Of a stretch of DNA of 64,000 nt, positions 36,888 through 49,441 are shown in pieces. The notes under the pieces were generated by a model, which did not search any database, was not told the origin of the DNA, and worked only from the letters and a program-made list of their open reading frames with translations. Source of the DNA: Polytrichum commune (lineage: Eukaryota; Streptophyta; Polytrichopsida; Polytrichales; Polytrichaceae); NCBI GenBank assembly GCA_950295325.1, contig OX485804.1:25604001-25668000 (forward strand). Reading direction: 5' to 3'. A program made the position numbers and the translations under genes. Position 1 is the stretch's first letter, and each line of letters begins with the position of its first letter.

Positions 36888-38009
36888 GGGCCACTTCACA
36901 CACGAGACTGAGAGCCCGTGACCATTACACTTCAAGCACTCTCATTGGTGGAAAAGGCGGAGCCTGTCCAATTTCACTTCACACTACGCTTGAGGGACCA
37001 ACGGAGTATGTGAATGCAACATGGGTGTAAAGTCTACATGGATTCCTACATGGCATCGAATGGATCATGTTTCATGGTCACTTGGATTAATTCTCAAACA
37101 CAAAACCATTAATTGGGAGATCATGGCACTCCGAACACTCGCAACCGTTGATTTATTCTATTTTATCATGTGTGAGGGTCCACATGAATAGAAATTCATT
37201 GAAATAGCATTTAGTTGAGGGCCCGGTCACATATGGCTTCACACTATTACACTCGAGGGTTTGTGACCACCTCGGGGAGGTCACTAGCGAAATCGTAGAA
37301 ACAACGTGCGATAAAAAAAAGAGTCCAATATATTCATTGTGGATATATTTTGCAAAAAAAATGTACATATAATATAGAGGGTTTTAGAATAATAAAACAT
37401 GTTTACATGTTAAATACCATCACATATAATGACTTCTTTTATCTTGTCAGGTTACATATAAAATAGCATGAAAACAATTACTAAGGGTGGCATGTATAGG
37501 GTAGGGTCTGTGCTAGTGGATGAAAAGAGGTAATTTTATGTTGAAAAAGCTTGGATGGATGACTTCAAATGTTGGTTGGCTTGAACGCAACTGAACCAAT
37601 GTAACCAATGTGGGGTTAATGTTCTCTACCTATGTGCTGGAGGGGAAAATTTCAGCGCGTTGTTTGAACTGCAATCTTCTTTCCAATTTTCTTTGGCAAT
37701 ATAAGTAAAATATAATATTTTAAAACATTTCCCCCAAAATTTTATAATTATTGATAGGGTTCATTAAAATACACGCATTTACCTTTATTTTGAAAAAACC
37801 ACACTTTTGTAATCTTTTCTACAAGGTAAATAACCCCTCGATAAATAGGTCTTGAGTGCACGTGTATGCATTAATATAAGAGGGAGTGACCTCCCCGAGG
37901 TGACCACACTACATGATTTTGGAGGTGTCTTGGGACAACCTTTGCACACTTTCATTTGGGCTCTCACACTTTCATGGTCACAACTCTTGGCTCGTGTGTG
38001 AAGTGGCCC
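36888..38009 (-). mobile_element. PIF/Harbinger-like MITE, family A, with nested hAT-like insertion
   Basis: Both ends are GGGCCACTTCACACACGAG (right end on the complement). The flanks are TCA on the left and TCG on the right, a 3-bp duplication with one later change. Removing the 629-bp insertion and one copy of its 8-bp duplication leaves an element of about 485 bp that aligns with 24462-24960 in reverse. Confidence 0.87.
37271..37899. mobile_element. hAT-like MITE, 629 bp
   Basis: Perfect 15-bp inverted ends CTCGGGGAGGTCACT are flanked by a perfect 8-bp duplication GTGACCAC (37263-37270, 37900-37907). The first ~140 bp and last ~120 bp match the 269-bp copy at 26430-26698, while the middle ~360 bp is unique to this copy. 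It has no coding capacity. Confidence 0.88.
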
Positions 38010-38953
38010 TCGGTCTAGATAAAGTCATATGAGATGACATTGATTTGAAACTTAGTTCGAAAAAACTAAAACTAAAACCTAAATAGTCATATTAGTGTGG
38101 GCGCAAAAATTCTCTACAACCCACATTAATATCACAACAATAAATAACTTGGGCCATGCCAAATTTTAACCCGAGCCAACCCTATCACATTCCTCTTTTA
38201 TGCAAAAATAGCATAGGCATGAATGCACACGAGACACAAATGTTGAGAACTTTCAAACTCTATACATTACAAAGATACATGCAAATTAATCACAATATTA
38301 TGTTTGCTATGAGCTTGAACCACCCGATCATAGGAGAGACACAAAATGATCTTCTCTCCTCCTACAAGGTCTCTCTTGTACCCCAAAGGCACTCCTGGTC
38401 TTATTCATTTTTATCCATGGTATCTAAGATACATTTTTTAAAAATAACTAGTTGTTATTGATTTAGATTGAAGTATTATTATCTCTATATACAAATCATT
38501 TCACCGTACGATCTTTCAACTCAAACTAGAAGATCTTCAATTGGAGTTAGATCCATGTTATTTCTACCCGGACTAAGTAGAGTGCCCCGTCTTACAAAGT
38601 GGACATCACTCCATGATGAAGAGATCAGGGAAATTATCGCAACGAGCATACCTCACATTCATCCAACATAAAAACTATGGAACAATATGCAACCCGGAGG
38701 TTATTATTCTAAGTCACTTTGACACTAGATTTGGTTCTAAAGACCCCAAGATTAATCTAGTTCAATTTATTGAGATGAATCAATCACAAACCTAAAGAGG
38801 TCAAGTTTCTTTTTGGGTTATTTTAATATTTTAATAATATTTTTTATGTTCAATGGATGGTAGGTTCAAAAGTTTTTTTTATGTTCAATAGAAGTCAAGT
38901 TTGCTTTCGTATGTGACAATTTCCTCTCCCAGGTCCTCCCTCAAACTAACTTA
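38010..38953. other. gene-free DNA
   Basis: No recognisable gene or element. Confidence 0.4.
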
Positions 38954-39542
38954 GGGCTACTTCACACTATGGCTGAAGGTCGAGAGGTTGTCAATTTCCA
39001 CCAATCAAATTGCAAGAAACCAAGATATCAGCCTCTCGACTTTTTCACACTAGAGGCCAAAGTCCAAAGTCCAAAGTCCGTGACAATTTAAAATGCCTAC
39101 ATGGCAATACTTTTTGACCAAGGCGACGAACTCTTGAAGGAAATTTGGGTCAGACATGAATGAAAACCCAAACTATGGTCGAGAGGCCGTCAATTTTTTT
39201 TCATAAAAAAGAAACCAACAAGATCTGGCTGGTAGATTGGAGGGGTTGTTTTGGACAGGGAATTAAGTGGGATGCTCCTTCTTCCTTTGGACTTTGGGCT
39301 TGGCCTCTGGAGGCTTCACACTATGGCCGTTCAAGTGGAGAGGCCGTGGGAGTTCATGGCCAAAGGTTTGGACTCATGACTTAGCCTTTGGAGGCTTCAC
39401 ACTATGCCTGCCCGAAGGCTGCACTTCCTATACATTTTTAATTGGTTATATATTTTCAGCCCATTTCTTTGGACTCTCAACAAAGTTTAGCCATTCAATC
39501 CCACGGCCTCTTGACTTGGACGGCCATAGTGTGAAGCGGCCC
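38954..39542 (+). mobile_element. PIF/Harbinger-like MITE, family B
   Basis: The ends are GGGCTACTTCACACTATGGC and, on the complement, GGGCCGCTTCACACTATGGC. Perfect TTA target duplications lie at 38951-38953 and 39543-39545. Inside, the phrase TTCACACTATG(G)C(C) recurs twice near 39328 and 39397, so it looks like tandemly arranged subterminal units. Its end resembles that of the 3.6-kb Harbinger (GGTTTACACTATGGACC) more than family A does. It lies 700 bp upstream of the DnaJ start codon. Confidence 0.87.
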
Positions 39543-40242
39543 TTAATGTAAAGCAAAGGCAGTAGTAACTTATTTATTTATTGGGCACCCCTAAATTAAA
39601 CAACACCTTGACCGCTTCCGACGCCAAATTTAGCAAGCAGCCTAGCCTAGCCTAGCCTTTGACTCACAGCTTGCCATGTAAGTTTGCACTTAGTTAACTT
39701 TTTAGTGACTCATCAGGGCCCGCGACGAGGCTCATTGGGGCCAGGGACCGGGGTGTCGCGGAGCTTCGTCACTGTGACTCGTAGAAGCAGCAGCAGCTGC
39801 CCGGGGTCTTCTTTAGGGTTGCAACTTTGCAGCGCGAGATCCAGGTGCCACTGCAAGGATCTCTCCGCTCGGGATCCATGGCCACCTACGCCCTGTTCCC
39901 GCGACCGTCCCCCCCTGCGCTGCCGAGATTGCCAGAATTGTTGTTGCGGAAGACGACCAACGATTCGTAGACTCGGTGGATTTTTGGTTTTTGGGATAAA
40001 AAGAATTCCCCTCCCCTCCCCTCCCGGTGAGTCGGGTGGGCATGCATGTGCTAGGTTTTGAGGTGGAGGAAGTTGGCGTGGTGCGGATTGGAGATCGATG
40101 ATGGTTTGGAGCGTGCAATCGCGTTGCCGTTGTTCTTAACTTAGGGTTGCGGTGGTGTGTTCGAGGGTTTGAAATAGATCGACCCTGTTTGGTCTGCGAG
40201 GGTTTGAGATTTGGCCCTGTGAGGGAGGGGGGAGGGTTAGCC
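39543..40242 (+). promoter_or_regulatory. putative promoter and 5' untranslated region of the DnaJ gene
   Basis: This is a GC-rich island (about 39710-40240) against the AT-rich background, with CCCCTCCC runs at 40006-40026 followed by a donor-like CCGGTGAGT. A 5' UTR intron is possible but has no clear acceptor. No TATA box stands out. The open frames of 125 and 215 codons on either strand reflect GC content. Confidence 0.4.
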
Positions 40243-42697
40243 ATGGACGGGAATAAGGATGAGGGGCTGCGGTGCATGAAAATTGGTAAAGCGGCCATGG
40301 AGTCCGGGAACAAGGAGCGAGCAGTGAAGTTTCTCAACATGGCGAAACGGATGTACCCGAACCCGCAGGTGGACAGCTTGCTTCGGGAGATGGCGGAGGG
40401 GGAATACGAGCCGTCGGCAGATAAAAATTCGGACAGAGATTCAGGTCGCGCGGGGAGCACAAACGGCGGGGGTGAGGATGGCGAGGAAGTGGAGGAAACT
40501 TCGCATGGTAGGGCGAATGGTGTTCATCGGAGCAGATCGAGTACGTTTGGGGGGGCTGCGGAGGCGAATGCGAATGGAAATGGGAATAATAAAATGCCAC
40601 GCAGCAGATCTACACCGTCGGTCTCGGAAGCGACTCCTGAACAAATTGAAGTTGTTCGCCGAATTCGGAGGACAAAGGATTACTACGAAATTCTAGGTTT
40701 GGTGAAAACTTGCTCGGAGGGGGAGATTCGCAAGGCGTACCGGAAGATTTCTTTGAAGGTCCATCCTGATAAGAACTCTGCCCCTGGTGCAGAGGAAGCT
40801 TTTAAGGCTGTATCGAAAGCTTTTCAGGTTGGCCACACCAAAATTCGTGCTTGCTTACTCCCATTATACAATTAATTGGATTCCTTGGTGGTTGTGATGA
40901 TGATTGTGATGATTGTCGATGCTGATGCCAGCGGTGAGTATCAGATGGTGGTTTGGTGGCGGTGGTGGGTGTCACCCTATCGCTATGCTACGATATATCA
41001 TTTCCCCCAGTCACATAGCTGTGTGTGCATGGTGATGTGTTGGGTCGACCTGACGACATTATAGTGTCGTTGTAGGCAATTAGTTAGTCATGTGCATAAA
41101 TTACTAGGTAGTGGTGCATAGCTTTATATTATTCTTTCAATTGTGTTAGTTTTTCGGAGAAAGGGCAGATTGTCAGAGTTTGAGGCGTTAATTGGCTCTG
41201 TGGTCTTCTTTGCATTCTTTTCTTGCCTGTAACTTACATTCTAGTACATTTTAAACTTGAACGTCACACATAAGTAGTTTCAATCATTTTGGGTTCCTCC
41301 AACTTTTAGATCATTCCAATCCCCTTTCTTTTTTGAAAGTGATGAAGCATATATCGGAGTTTGATTCTCACCATTTTTGGGCAGTTATGATCCTAGTTGC
41401 CTCTTCTTTATTTGGCTTGCTAACTCAAAGTCAAATGACTGCTATTTATTGTCATCACATCTGTGAGGTAAGGATGGTCTTTGTAAAACATGTGTGAGAT
41501 TGTGGAAACCGCATGGATCAATTAATCGATCACAGTGGCTCTCGGCTGTGATCATAGTTCTGCAACTCTTCATAATCTGTGGCAACCAATTAGTCACCAG
41601 TATAGTGTATTTTGAAAGATCCCTGTGAGGGTTACCTGTCTCCACGATGTAGAATCTGTATCAACGTATCGGGTGGAGTAAAGTTGGTGCCTGGAGTTTC
41701 AAAGATGTTTCAGAATATGGAATGGGCAGTCGCTTATGAGGTGCCCGGGCAATAATTGTTTGAGTTCAAATTCAAGCAAGTACTAGTGAATGTTCTGTAC
41801 ATGAGAATAGTGGCTCAACCGTTGGGGTTTTTGGATCGTTACTTTCTGGTGAGGAATTTAGGATTCTGTTGGTTGACTTGGCAGAGTATGTTCTGAGATG
41901 TGCTTTGGCCAAAGAATCCTGGAGAGCAGTGCAGGGCAAGGGAAAATCTTCTACAGGGATCATTGTGGAATACCTTTGACGAAGATGTTGACGAAGAGGT
42001 TGATGAAGATGACTTTGGTAGAACATTTATACATCAAATCTTAGAGATTTCTGAATTTGAGTGGTTTTGACTTATCTTTCTCCCTGTGTATGTGAAACAG
42101 GTTTTGGGTGATGCAGAGCTTCGAGAGAAGTATGATAGAGATGGCCCAGAGGAGGATGTTCAGATTAGGCATAGACAAAGAGCAAGGCAGTATGGGGGAG
42201 GCAATGTTTATTATGAGGAGTTTGATCCAAACGAGATTTTCAACCACTTTTTCTTTGGCATGCAACAACCAAATGCTGGTCCCTTCCGCAGAGCACATTT
42301 TGTTAGGACACAACCACGGGAGTGGACTCAAGGACAGCGGGGGGAGACTCACTCCATCAACCTTCTTGGCTTGTTACAGCTTTTGCCAATCCTTATTCTG
42401 TTGATCGTCTCTTTGTTTCCATTCTCTCAACCAGTCTACAACTTGACCTCAATAGCACCCTATCAGATTCAACAGAAGACTAAGGACCATGAAGTCAGAT
42501 ATTTTGTGAAGTCTCATAATTTTGACAAAGATTATCCTCCGGGGAGTTCAGCTCGTCGCCAAGTTGAAGCACAAGTGGAGAGTGAGTATAAGGACATTCT
42601 TATTCAAAATTGTCGAGCGGAGCTTGGTATGAGAAGATGGGGCCAAACATCTGAGACTCCCAATTGTGACCGGCTTGAGCGGTTTCAACGGTCATAA
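40243..42697 (+). CDS. ER-membrane J-domain protein, DnaJ subfamily B12/B14 type (DUF1977)
   Basis: J-proteins stimulate the ATPase of Hsp70; this type is anchored in the ER membrane, with the J-domain expected to face the cytosol. Two exons, 40243-40827 and 42101-42697, with a GT-AG intron, give 393 residues, close to plant relatives. The start at 40243 gives MDGNKDEGLRCMKIGKAAM, the usual N-terminus; an upstream in-frame ATG (40147) is not favoured. The J-domain begins at KDYYEILGL (145) with HPD at 174-176, and the intron splits it, resuming at LREKYD. A DEFDP-like element (EEFDPNEIF, 234-242) precedes a membrane helix at about 282-303. The DUF1977 tail (YQIQ...EVRYFVKSHNF...YPPGSSARRQVE...ELGMRRW) follows. 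No damage is seen. Splicing would place Val where relatives commonly have Cys at the junction. Confidence 0.95.
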
Positions 42698-44357
42698 CCT
42701 GTACATGTATGTCCTCAGCCCTCTGCATTAGGGAGGTTTTAGTCAATGTGAAGATAATTTGGTCATTGATGCTCACTATAGGAGTACCTGGTGAAATAAC
42801 CTGTTCTTAATAGATATTCCCTTCACCATCGCACAGTATTTTAATTGAGCTTTTTTCAGCCTCATCTGCATCTGGCACCATATTTAATCTAAATTGTTCT
42901 GGGTACACACTCGGTTACAGCTTCAACAAAACGATGCTATACAGGTTATTGTAAACCCTGCTTATGGACTTCATTGTTGATAGGTATCCTTTTGGCTAAG
43001 ATTGCAGGGCACAATTAAAGAGGGAATCTGAGGAGGATGTAGAACACACAAGAAATAAATCATTTTTCTGGTGTTCTTTTTTGGCAGCTTGTTCTGGAGC
43101 AAATATCATGTACTTGGATCTTGAGAAATTGAGTCCATATAGGGAATGCGCATTCTCTTCTGATTGTACTCTTAACTGCACCGATCTACCGCCTCTGGCT
43201 CCTCTGCTTGAATTGTGTAAAAGATGGGAGGAGTAGGAGCAAAGGATGGGAAATGTGCTTTTAGTTGTAGCAGCTAATCTTGTGGCCGAGGGTCAACATG
43301 CGCGAATGATTTTTTGGGATCCTTGTTTCTCAATTAGTCTCTGCAAAGAGTTATAGTCCATGAAGGCAATTTTTCCTTTCGGGACATGGCCTTCATAGGA
43401 TCTCTCATCATCAGTCTATATTGCTCAGTCAAGTGACATGAGTGACCAAATATCAAGTTCTGGGTAGAGTTTCAGCATTCTCTTCGGACAACCTCTCTAG
43501 TTCTTACCCAAAACTCTCATGCAATGCAATGTAAACCCTACTATTTTTCCTGTTTTGCACCTCCTGTGCGACCTTTTTCACAGGCTGTAAATTTAAACAA
43601 TTATTTGAGTTGTTCTACAGGAGATGCCTTGTTGTGTTGCTTTGGTATTTGCTCATTGAAGGGGGTTGGAAATCTTGCAATTGATTTTGGAAAGACGTTT
43701 TTCCTCATGATTGAGGGGACTGTTTGATTTCTAGCCATTTGATATATGTTCTGTTAAGAGAATCTTTTCAAATCACAACCGTGGATATCCTGATCTTGTA
43801 TGGTAGCCACCATCAAGATGAAATATCAATAGTGAAACATTGTGGAAGCACCTTTGGCTTCTGAATTTGAAACGTATTTGTATGATGAGGATGATGGTGA
43901 TGACCTGTTAATTTCTTGTGACAACTGTGCTTACGACATGTACGATTATGCTCAAATCCCCATGTATATCAATAAAATGAACTCAATCTAAAGCCAAATA
44001 CCAGCAGAGCAACAACTCATTAGTGGTGAGACATGCGATTTCCTTGCTTTGCACCACCTATTGTTATCTTGGGTGCATAAAACCACTCAGGACCACTTGT
44101 GAATCTTGATCATGGCCATTATGCCAATTGTGAGTACTCTGGACCGGCGGAGTGAAGGTGCTGCAAATATCGATATTTGTAGATTTGGCCAATTGCCAGT
44201 TTCGAAGTACCATGTGAAACGCACAAAATTCTCAATTGGGTCTTCTCTAAGAGAAAGTCCCTGAGTTAACAAAAGTCAAGAAGAAGGTTGGTTACCTATT
44301 ACTGGTCCATTTCCTGTTGAGTGGCATTTAGCTACCGACACAAAGACTATAAAATGC
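42698..44357. other. DnaJ 3' region and gene-free DNA
   Basis: The DnaJ 3' UTR should lie at the left. An AATAAA occurs at 43971, 1.27 kb after the stop, too far to assign with confidence. Nothing else is recognisable. Confidence 0.35.
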
Positions 44358-45700
44358 ATGTATGGTCTGAAAGTGGGTGCTAATAGCCTACACTCATGCA
44401 TATATTGTGATCAAGAGCGAGTTAAGCAGGTGGTTGGAACTGCAGCTCAAGCCGCAACAGCCATTAACAATAGGAAGTGCACTTGGACAGGAGGCCTTTT
44501 CTCATTGTCTGTATCGGCCAAACCACTTACGGGAGCCTATACTCACTCAAGATGGAAACCAATACTTCAGATTCCATTAGATAGAGTCCATATCTGCACA
44601 TCACATGCTATGAACAGGATCATTGAGAAAATGGTACACTAGTGTTTTATGCATATTTGGACAATCAGAGGTCCACATTTGCAAAAGCAAGCCATCCCCG
44701 AAATGGAGAGGATAGTGTCACTGACTGAGGCTCATGGAGGCAATGTTGTCATATTTAAAAGATGATGATCTCTCTGGCAAGAAAAACAATGTCCCAAACA
44801 AACCCTCATTCAGTGGAGCTCATGCTATGAAGTTGTTTGCAAAACATCCAAGTAACACTGCAAATCCAAGGCCATTAAATGTTGATGTTGTGAATTCAGA
44901 GAAGAACTATTTGAACCACGGACAAGCAAAGAGGGACTGATTATAACTATGGAAGGTCCTGGACAGCTTACAGTAGCCTTCGACTTACAACAGACCAATA
45001 TGCAGCCAACTTCTCAACAAAGATTGAAGAACGGGAACATCATTACTTAAAATGCTTTGGAGAGGGGCATATTACTCACTATATGATCAACTCTCTGAAC
45101 TTTCTGTTGTTTTGCTGCATAGATATATCTCACAACTTTACTCAGCCATTTTATTATGATAATATTTAGTGAGAGTGTTTCACCCGAATTTCACACATTC
45201 TTTCAGGTGGAGTCTACTTACTAACAAACATTCATAAGGTATACTTCTAACACCTTGCATGACATAGTCCCAACCCTACCCAACCTGGTCACTCAGCTGG
45301 ATTATGTTATGCTTACTGTCTGTGCTTCTTACATTATTGTTATTATTATTATTAACAATAACTTGGTCTATTCTAACTGCAGCATGTCATCGTGCGACAT
45401 GCAAGCTCCTTCGTGAATGGATATGGTAGCTTGGCAGTATGGAGCTGCCAGGGCATTAAAACGTGCTATCAATGTCATACTCAACTCGCAGGTGGCAAAC
45501 ACTTAAAAACCCATTGGTCCAAATATACCAATATTGGTATCGGATTATCGCCCACAAGTTTCGAAATAAGGAAATTACAAGCTCCACTACATCCAATTCT
45601 AAGAGACTATGTGGAGAGCATGCTGTAGCAGCCCGAAGAGGAGCTTCATTGAAATCAAATGCATCTGCCCACACTTGGAGGAATATGGAGGGCTAAAATG
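44358..45700 (+). pseudogene. unrecognised coding-like fragment
   Basis: Three nearby open pieces on the plus strand look more protein-like than background. One at 44358-44642 includes GVNS/C..C-like spacing (SCIYCDQE) and IPLDRVHICTSHAMNRIIEKMVH. One at 44734-44940 includes SGAHAMKLFAKHPSNTANPRPLNVD. One at about 45390-45700 is the third. Their order and tone suggest the wreck of one gene or transposon protein, but stops and frame changes separate them and I cannot name the family. Splicing into a real gene is not excluded. Confidence 0.3.
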
Positions 45701-46740
45701 CACTTGCGTAGGTAGTAGGTGGGTACTTAATCTTGACAACAACCCTATATAGTCCTATATAGTCACGATTCATGCTTTAGAAATAAGACACAGCATTTTA
45801 GGTGGCAACACACTTCCTACAGTCATGTTTTTTTCATTTACGTGGTTCACCTTAGAGATCACGTTCACAAATCCATATTCAAACATAATGCCTGCACATT
45901 GATTGAATTGTACTAGGATCTCTTGTTGAACATCTGAGGATGATCAGCTCAAACCTACTTTTAAATCTTGTACACTATCTTCAAACTCACAGTGGATGTC
46001 GACCATGTCCATTGGCTCATACTGATGAATTGCTTGCCAAGTTGAATTTCGAAGCACCTCCGACTGGTTATATACGAAGTTAGCATAGAAAGTTGCCCTA
46101 TCAATTTCAAAGAGTCCTAAGCCATTGTGGTTTTCACAATATCCACTCATGTGGAAATTTTCGAATCCCACCCTCCATCCATTAAGGAACTACATAGGTT
46201 GTCATCCGCAAATTTGACTACGTACATGGCAGTTGTCCTCTCTATGCTGTCAGAAACGTAAAAAAGGTCGATGAAAACACAAAGCGGTAGAAACCATGAC
46301 AAATGGGTATTCTTGCTTCCTGTGGTTGGCCTCATTGCACTTTGGAAGTCGACCCTAAACTTTGCTCGAAAGGATTTTGTTGTCGACATGATCAGGCAAC
46401 GGCCAATTCGGTGAGTCGAAGCTTGGAAGCGGGATTGGTGGTGTTTGTCCAAAAGTGGATGGCGAGGAACGTGGATTGTAGGAGGCATTATAGAAATAAA
46501 CACCATCCTCTAATAATTCTTTGTGTGTCATGTTGCCCCTTGTGAGCTCTCCGATGCCAGCGTGGATCACGACAGTAACTCCCAAGATAGATTTAGGATC
46601 AATCCAATCCTCATAAGTGTGAAAGATATACAGTACGTCTAACACAACAACAACAAAGTTTCAAAAGAATAGCAATTCGTGTAAATAGCAAATACAACTT
46701 AATAAAGCTACATATTTGCAGATTAAATCTATGAAAGGGG
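45701..46740. other. gene-free DNA with minus-strand fragments
   Basis: Minus-strand frames at 46147-46645 (for example HAGIGELTRGNMTHKELLEDG) look slightly protein-like but break repeatedly. I do not recognise a family. Confidence 0.35.
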
Positions 46741-46975
46741 AGAGCTGACTGCTAATTACACATGAACTGCTTGAGTTTGAGAAACACAGGTTGAAGTTCA
46801 AGACCGTAGGAAAATTACCAATCAATTTAGAGGAATCTATGAAACATGCTTCCAATTCATACAGAAAAACCGAAAGATCATGACATGTAGCCGTTTGGAC
46901 TTGGAAACACGAGGATGTTGATTGATTGTCCCCAAAAATCTCCCCAGACACTGGATTAAATGGCCTTGAAAACAA
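46741..46975 (-). repeat. lone diverged copy of the 275-bp unit of 9644-10690
   Basis: Shared blocks with the array are 'ctaattacacatgaac', 'gaagttcaagac', 'aattaccaatca.tttagaggaatctat' and 'acatgtagcc'. The minus strand has an open stretch including KLIGNFPTVLNFN, similar in tone to the LRR-like trace in the array. It lies next to other broken minus-strand frames, so this may be the former coding context of the array unit. Confidence 0.6.
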
Positions 46976-48848
46976 AATAACATCAATTCAATGTTGGAAA
47001 CTTACGATTTCACGCTCCACCAAAACGTGGGTTGTTTGGATCAAGGTCGAGCTAACGCCACGTATATGCACGTTGTATACGCACAAATGAAACAACTCCA
47101 ACACTCGTTTTAAATTTCAACACCTTCGGTTTATATGCACCTACACTACTCGTTCCACCGTGTTTCAAAGCATCTTTTGCATGGTCTCCAGTCTTCCCGG
47201 GCATAAGGGTAACCCATGAATCTATATCTACATTCGAAGGAATCCAATTGCCATTGCTGTCAATTGTATTGAAAAGAAGCACATATTGCACTAAACCTCT
47301 AGGCCTCATCTTCAATCTCAAAAAAATCAAGAGTGATGGATTCAACCAAGAATCCGGGCCAACATCTAGTTGTGATGTGCACTAGAACTCTGGTGGTCTC
47401 TCATCACCCCCCCAACACATCATGATTTTACCAATTGAATAATGTTTTGATGTTCCACATGTAAACAATACATGATGAGCTTGTCCATTAGATTCTACAA
47501 ATGAAGAGTGTACAGTTTTTTTAAGTCGAAAAGTTGGCCCTAACACTTATGTTGCTCACCATCATATAACTTATATGTACACACACACACAAGCATAACA
47601 TTATTGAATGAGGCAACTTATTCAACAACCATGTCTTGTTCACTTTCCACATACAATCATCGCATTCTTCTACATTGAATTTTGTTTACTATTTTGGTGC
47701 GCCTTGAATACGCCTAATTGTGCTACAATGTTTCATGAGTTTGACTTGATGATTCTTCCACAAAGTTTCACCAAGATTGCAAGTTGAGTTGAGTTTAAGG
47801 TTCTCAAAATTAGACTAATACATTTGGAGTCATACATCTTGGCTATGATTCGGGGAAATTTTGTGTCAGATTTCTGAGCCCACCGAACAAGCTGAACTTG
47901 TTGAGGAATGTAATGGTACAATCATGTTTGTTGCCGACACTATAAAGATAACATCATAGGTTCAACAATGAAGACAATCGAGAGGGTTTATATGACCATT
48001 TGAAGAGGACACAAATCTTCACATTGAGCTCTTACAACTAATGTTGCATCTCACCTCTTGCATCTTTACCAATTCTGTTGAAACTTAAAATAAATTCTTT
48101 GTAATTCATCTCAGTACACTTGATATGATATTTAGTGTCAATAATTCTAAGTCTCTTGCTCAACACTAATTGTAAACCGCGGTATAGTGTCACCAATGCT
48201 GAACTTTGACCCAACATTCTTTGTTGCACTTACTGTCACTTACCAAGTGATTTTTCATCCAAATTTCAATCATCCATGACAATATTTCATCACAAGTTGT
48301 TGACAAGAGAAGGCAGGGTTTTACCCAATGGATGAACTCATCCATCATCCATGACAATATTTGTTCACTTACTCATAAGAAGTGTTGTCTGTAAAGTTAC
48401 CATTGTGACATAAAATACCAAATGACACTAAATATCATATTTAGTGTAGCTGACTTGATGAGCCACTTCCCCATTTGAACCAATGGCCAAAGTTATTTGT
48501 GGAGTTTGAAGTGCCCATATCTTAACCCCTAAACTCTTTTGAAGCCCAATTTGGGCCTCTCCATACACTTTGTAGTGTGAAATCGTACAACGACGTGAAT
48601 ATAGATTGTGATGCAACTTTTTGGTAAACAATGATAGCTTGATGTCTTGCAAGGTCATCTATTCTTTTGAGTCTGACATCCACACAAAGTAATTTGGAAA
48701 GGGTTTGATGAAAATTTTAGATCATCTAAGTAGTATAACTTAGAAAGAACACAAAACTAATATGAACATGCTAAAAACATCTAGGGACTAACTTGTTAGG
48801 TGTTTGTTTTCGGAAGACCGACCACATAAGGCCCACATAAGGCCCACA
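46976..48848. other. gene-free DNA
   Basis: A 97-codon minus frame at 47052-47345 is unrecognised. A short CACACACA run lies near 47581. A fragment of the CTACACTAAATA motif is at about 48428-48450. Confidence 0.4.
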
Positions 48849-49223
48849 TAATGTAGATGGCTTTTAAACGATTACTTTTCAAACTAGCCCAGTTCTCCTA
48901 GAATGCGAAACACATGATTAGTACAAGATGGTTGACAAATCCAAATCAAGGTTGTAGTCACTTTCATGATAGTTTTCGGAACTCATATGAATATCTTATT
49001 CATTCTCAAATTGAAATTTCTTGTGCTCATTAAATAATCATATGCTGTAAGTCCCCTCAATTATGTTGAATATTAAACCAAAAAAAATTATCATATTACG
49101 AACACATAGTCCAATGTATTGTTAAACACATGTCTTTTGGGTATACGTTCTCGGAGCCACACCAAACTCCATATGACTCAAATATAGGTGTCCGATAAGT
49201 AACCGAATTAGGCACGCTACCTT
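48849..49223 (+). repeat. ~375-bp dispersed repeat, copy 2
   Basis: It aligns along its length with 5464-5833. It starts GTAGATGGCTTTTAAACGATTAC and ends GCACGCTACCTTA. It finishes about 220 bp upstream of the preferred CA1P start codon, so it may include or abut the promoter. Confidence 0.65.
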
Positions 49224-49441
49224 ACCGCATACCTTATGAAGAGATTGCAGGTACTCTCGAGCTCTCTTTGCGAGCTCATCGGAATTCTATGGACCTCGAA
49301 TCATCATCCTTGACCCAACAATTCTCGACGAATTGGGGTCACTCGGAATGATGGGAGAAACTTGTTAGCAAACTTTCTGCAAGATATGTGACGAGTCGGA
49401 GGCAGCTGAAGCTTCACCTTGATTCATTCATTCCTCTGGCT

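Noticed and set aside
39684-40460. 125-codon plus and 215-codon minus frames before and over DnaJ exon 1
   Set aside because: They lie in the GC-rich DnaJ leader and the antisense of exon 1; composition alone keeps them open, and the J-protein frame is clearly the real one.
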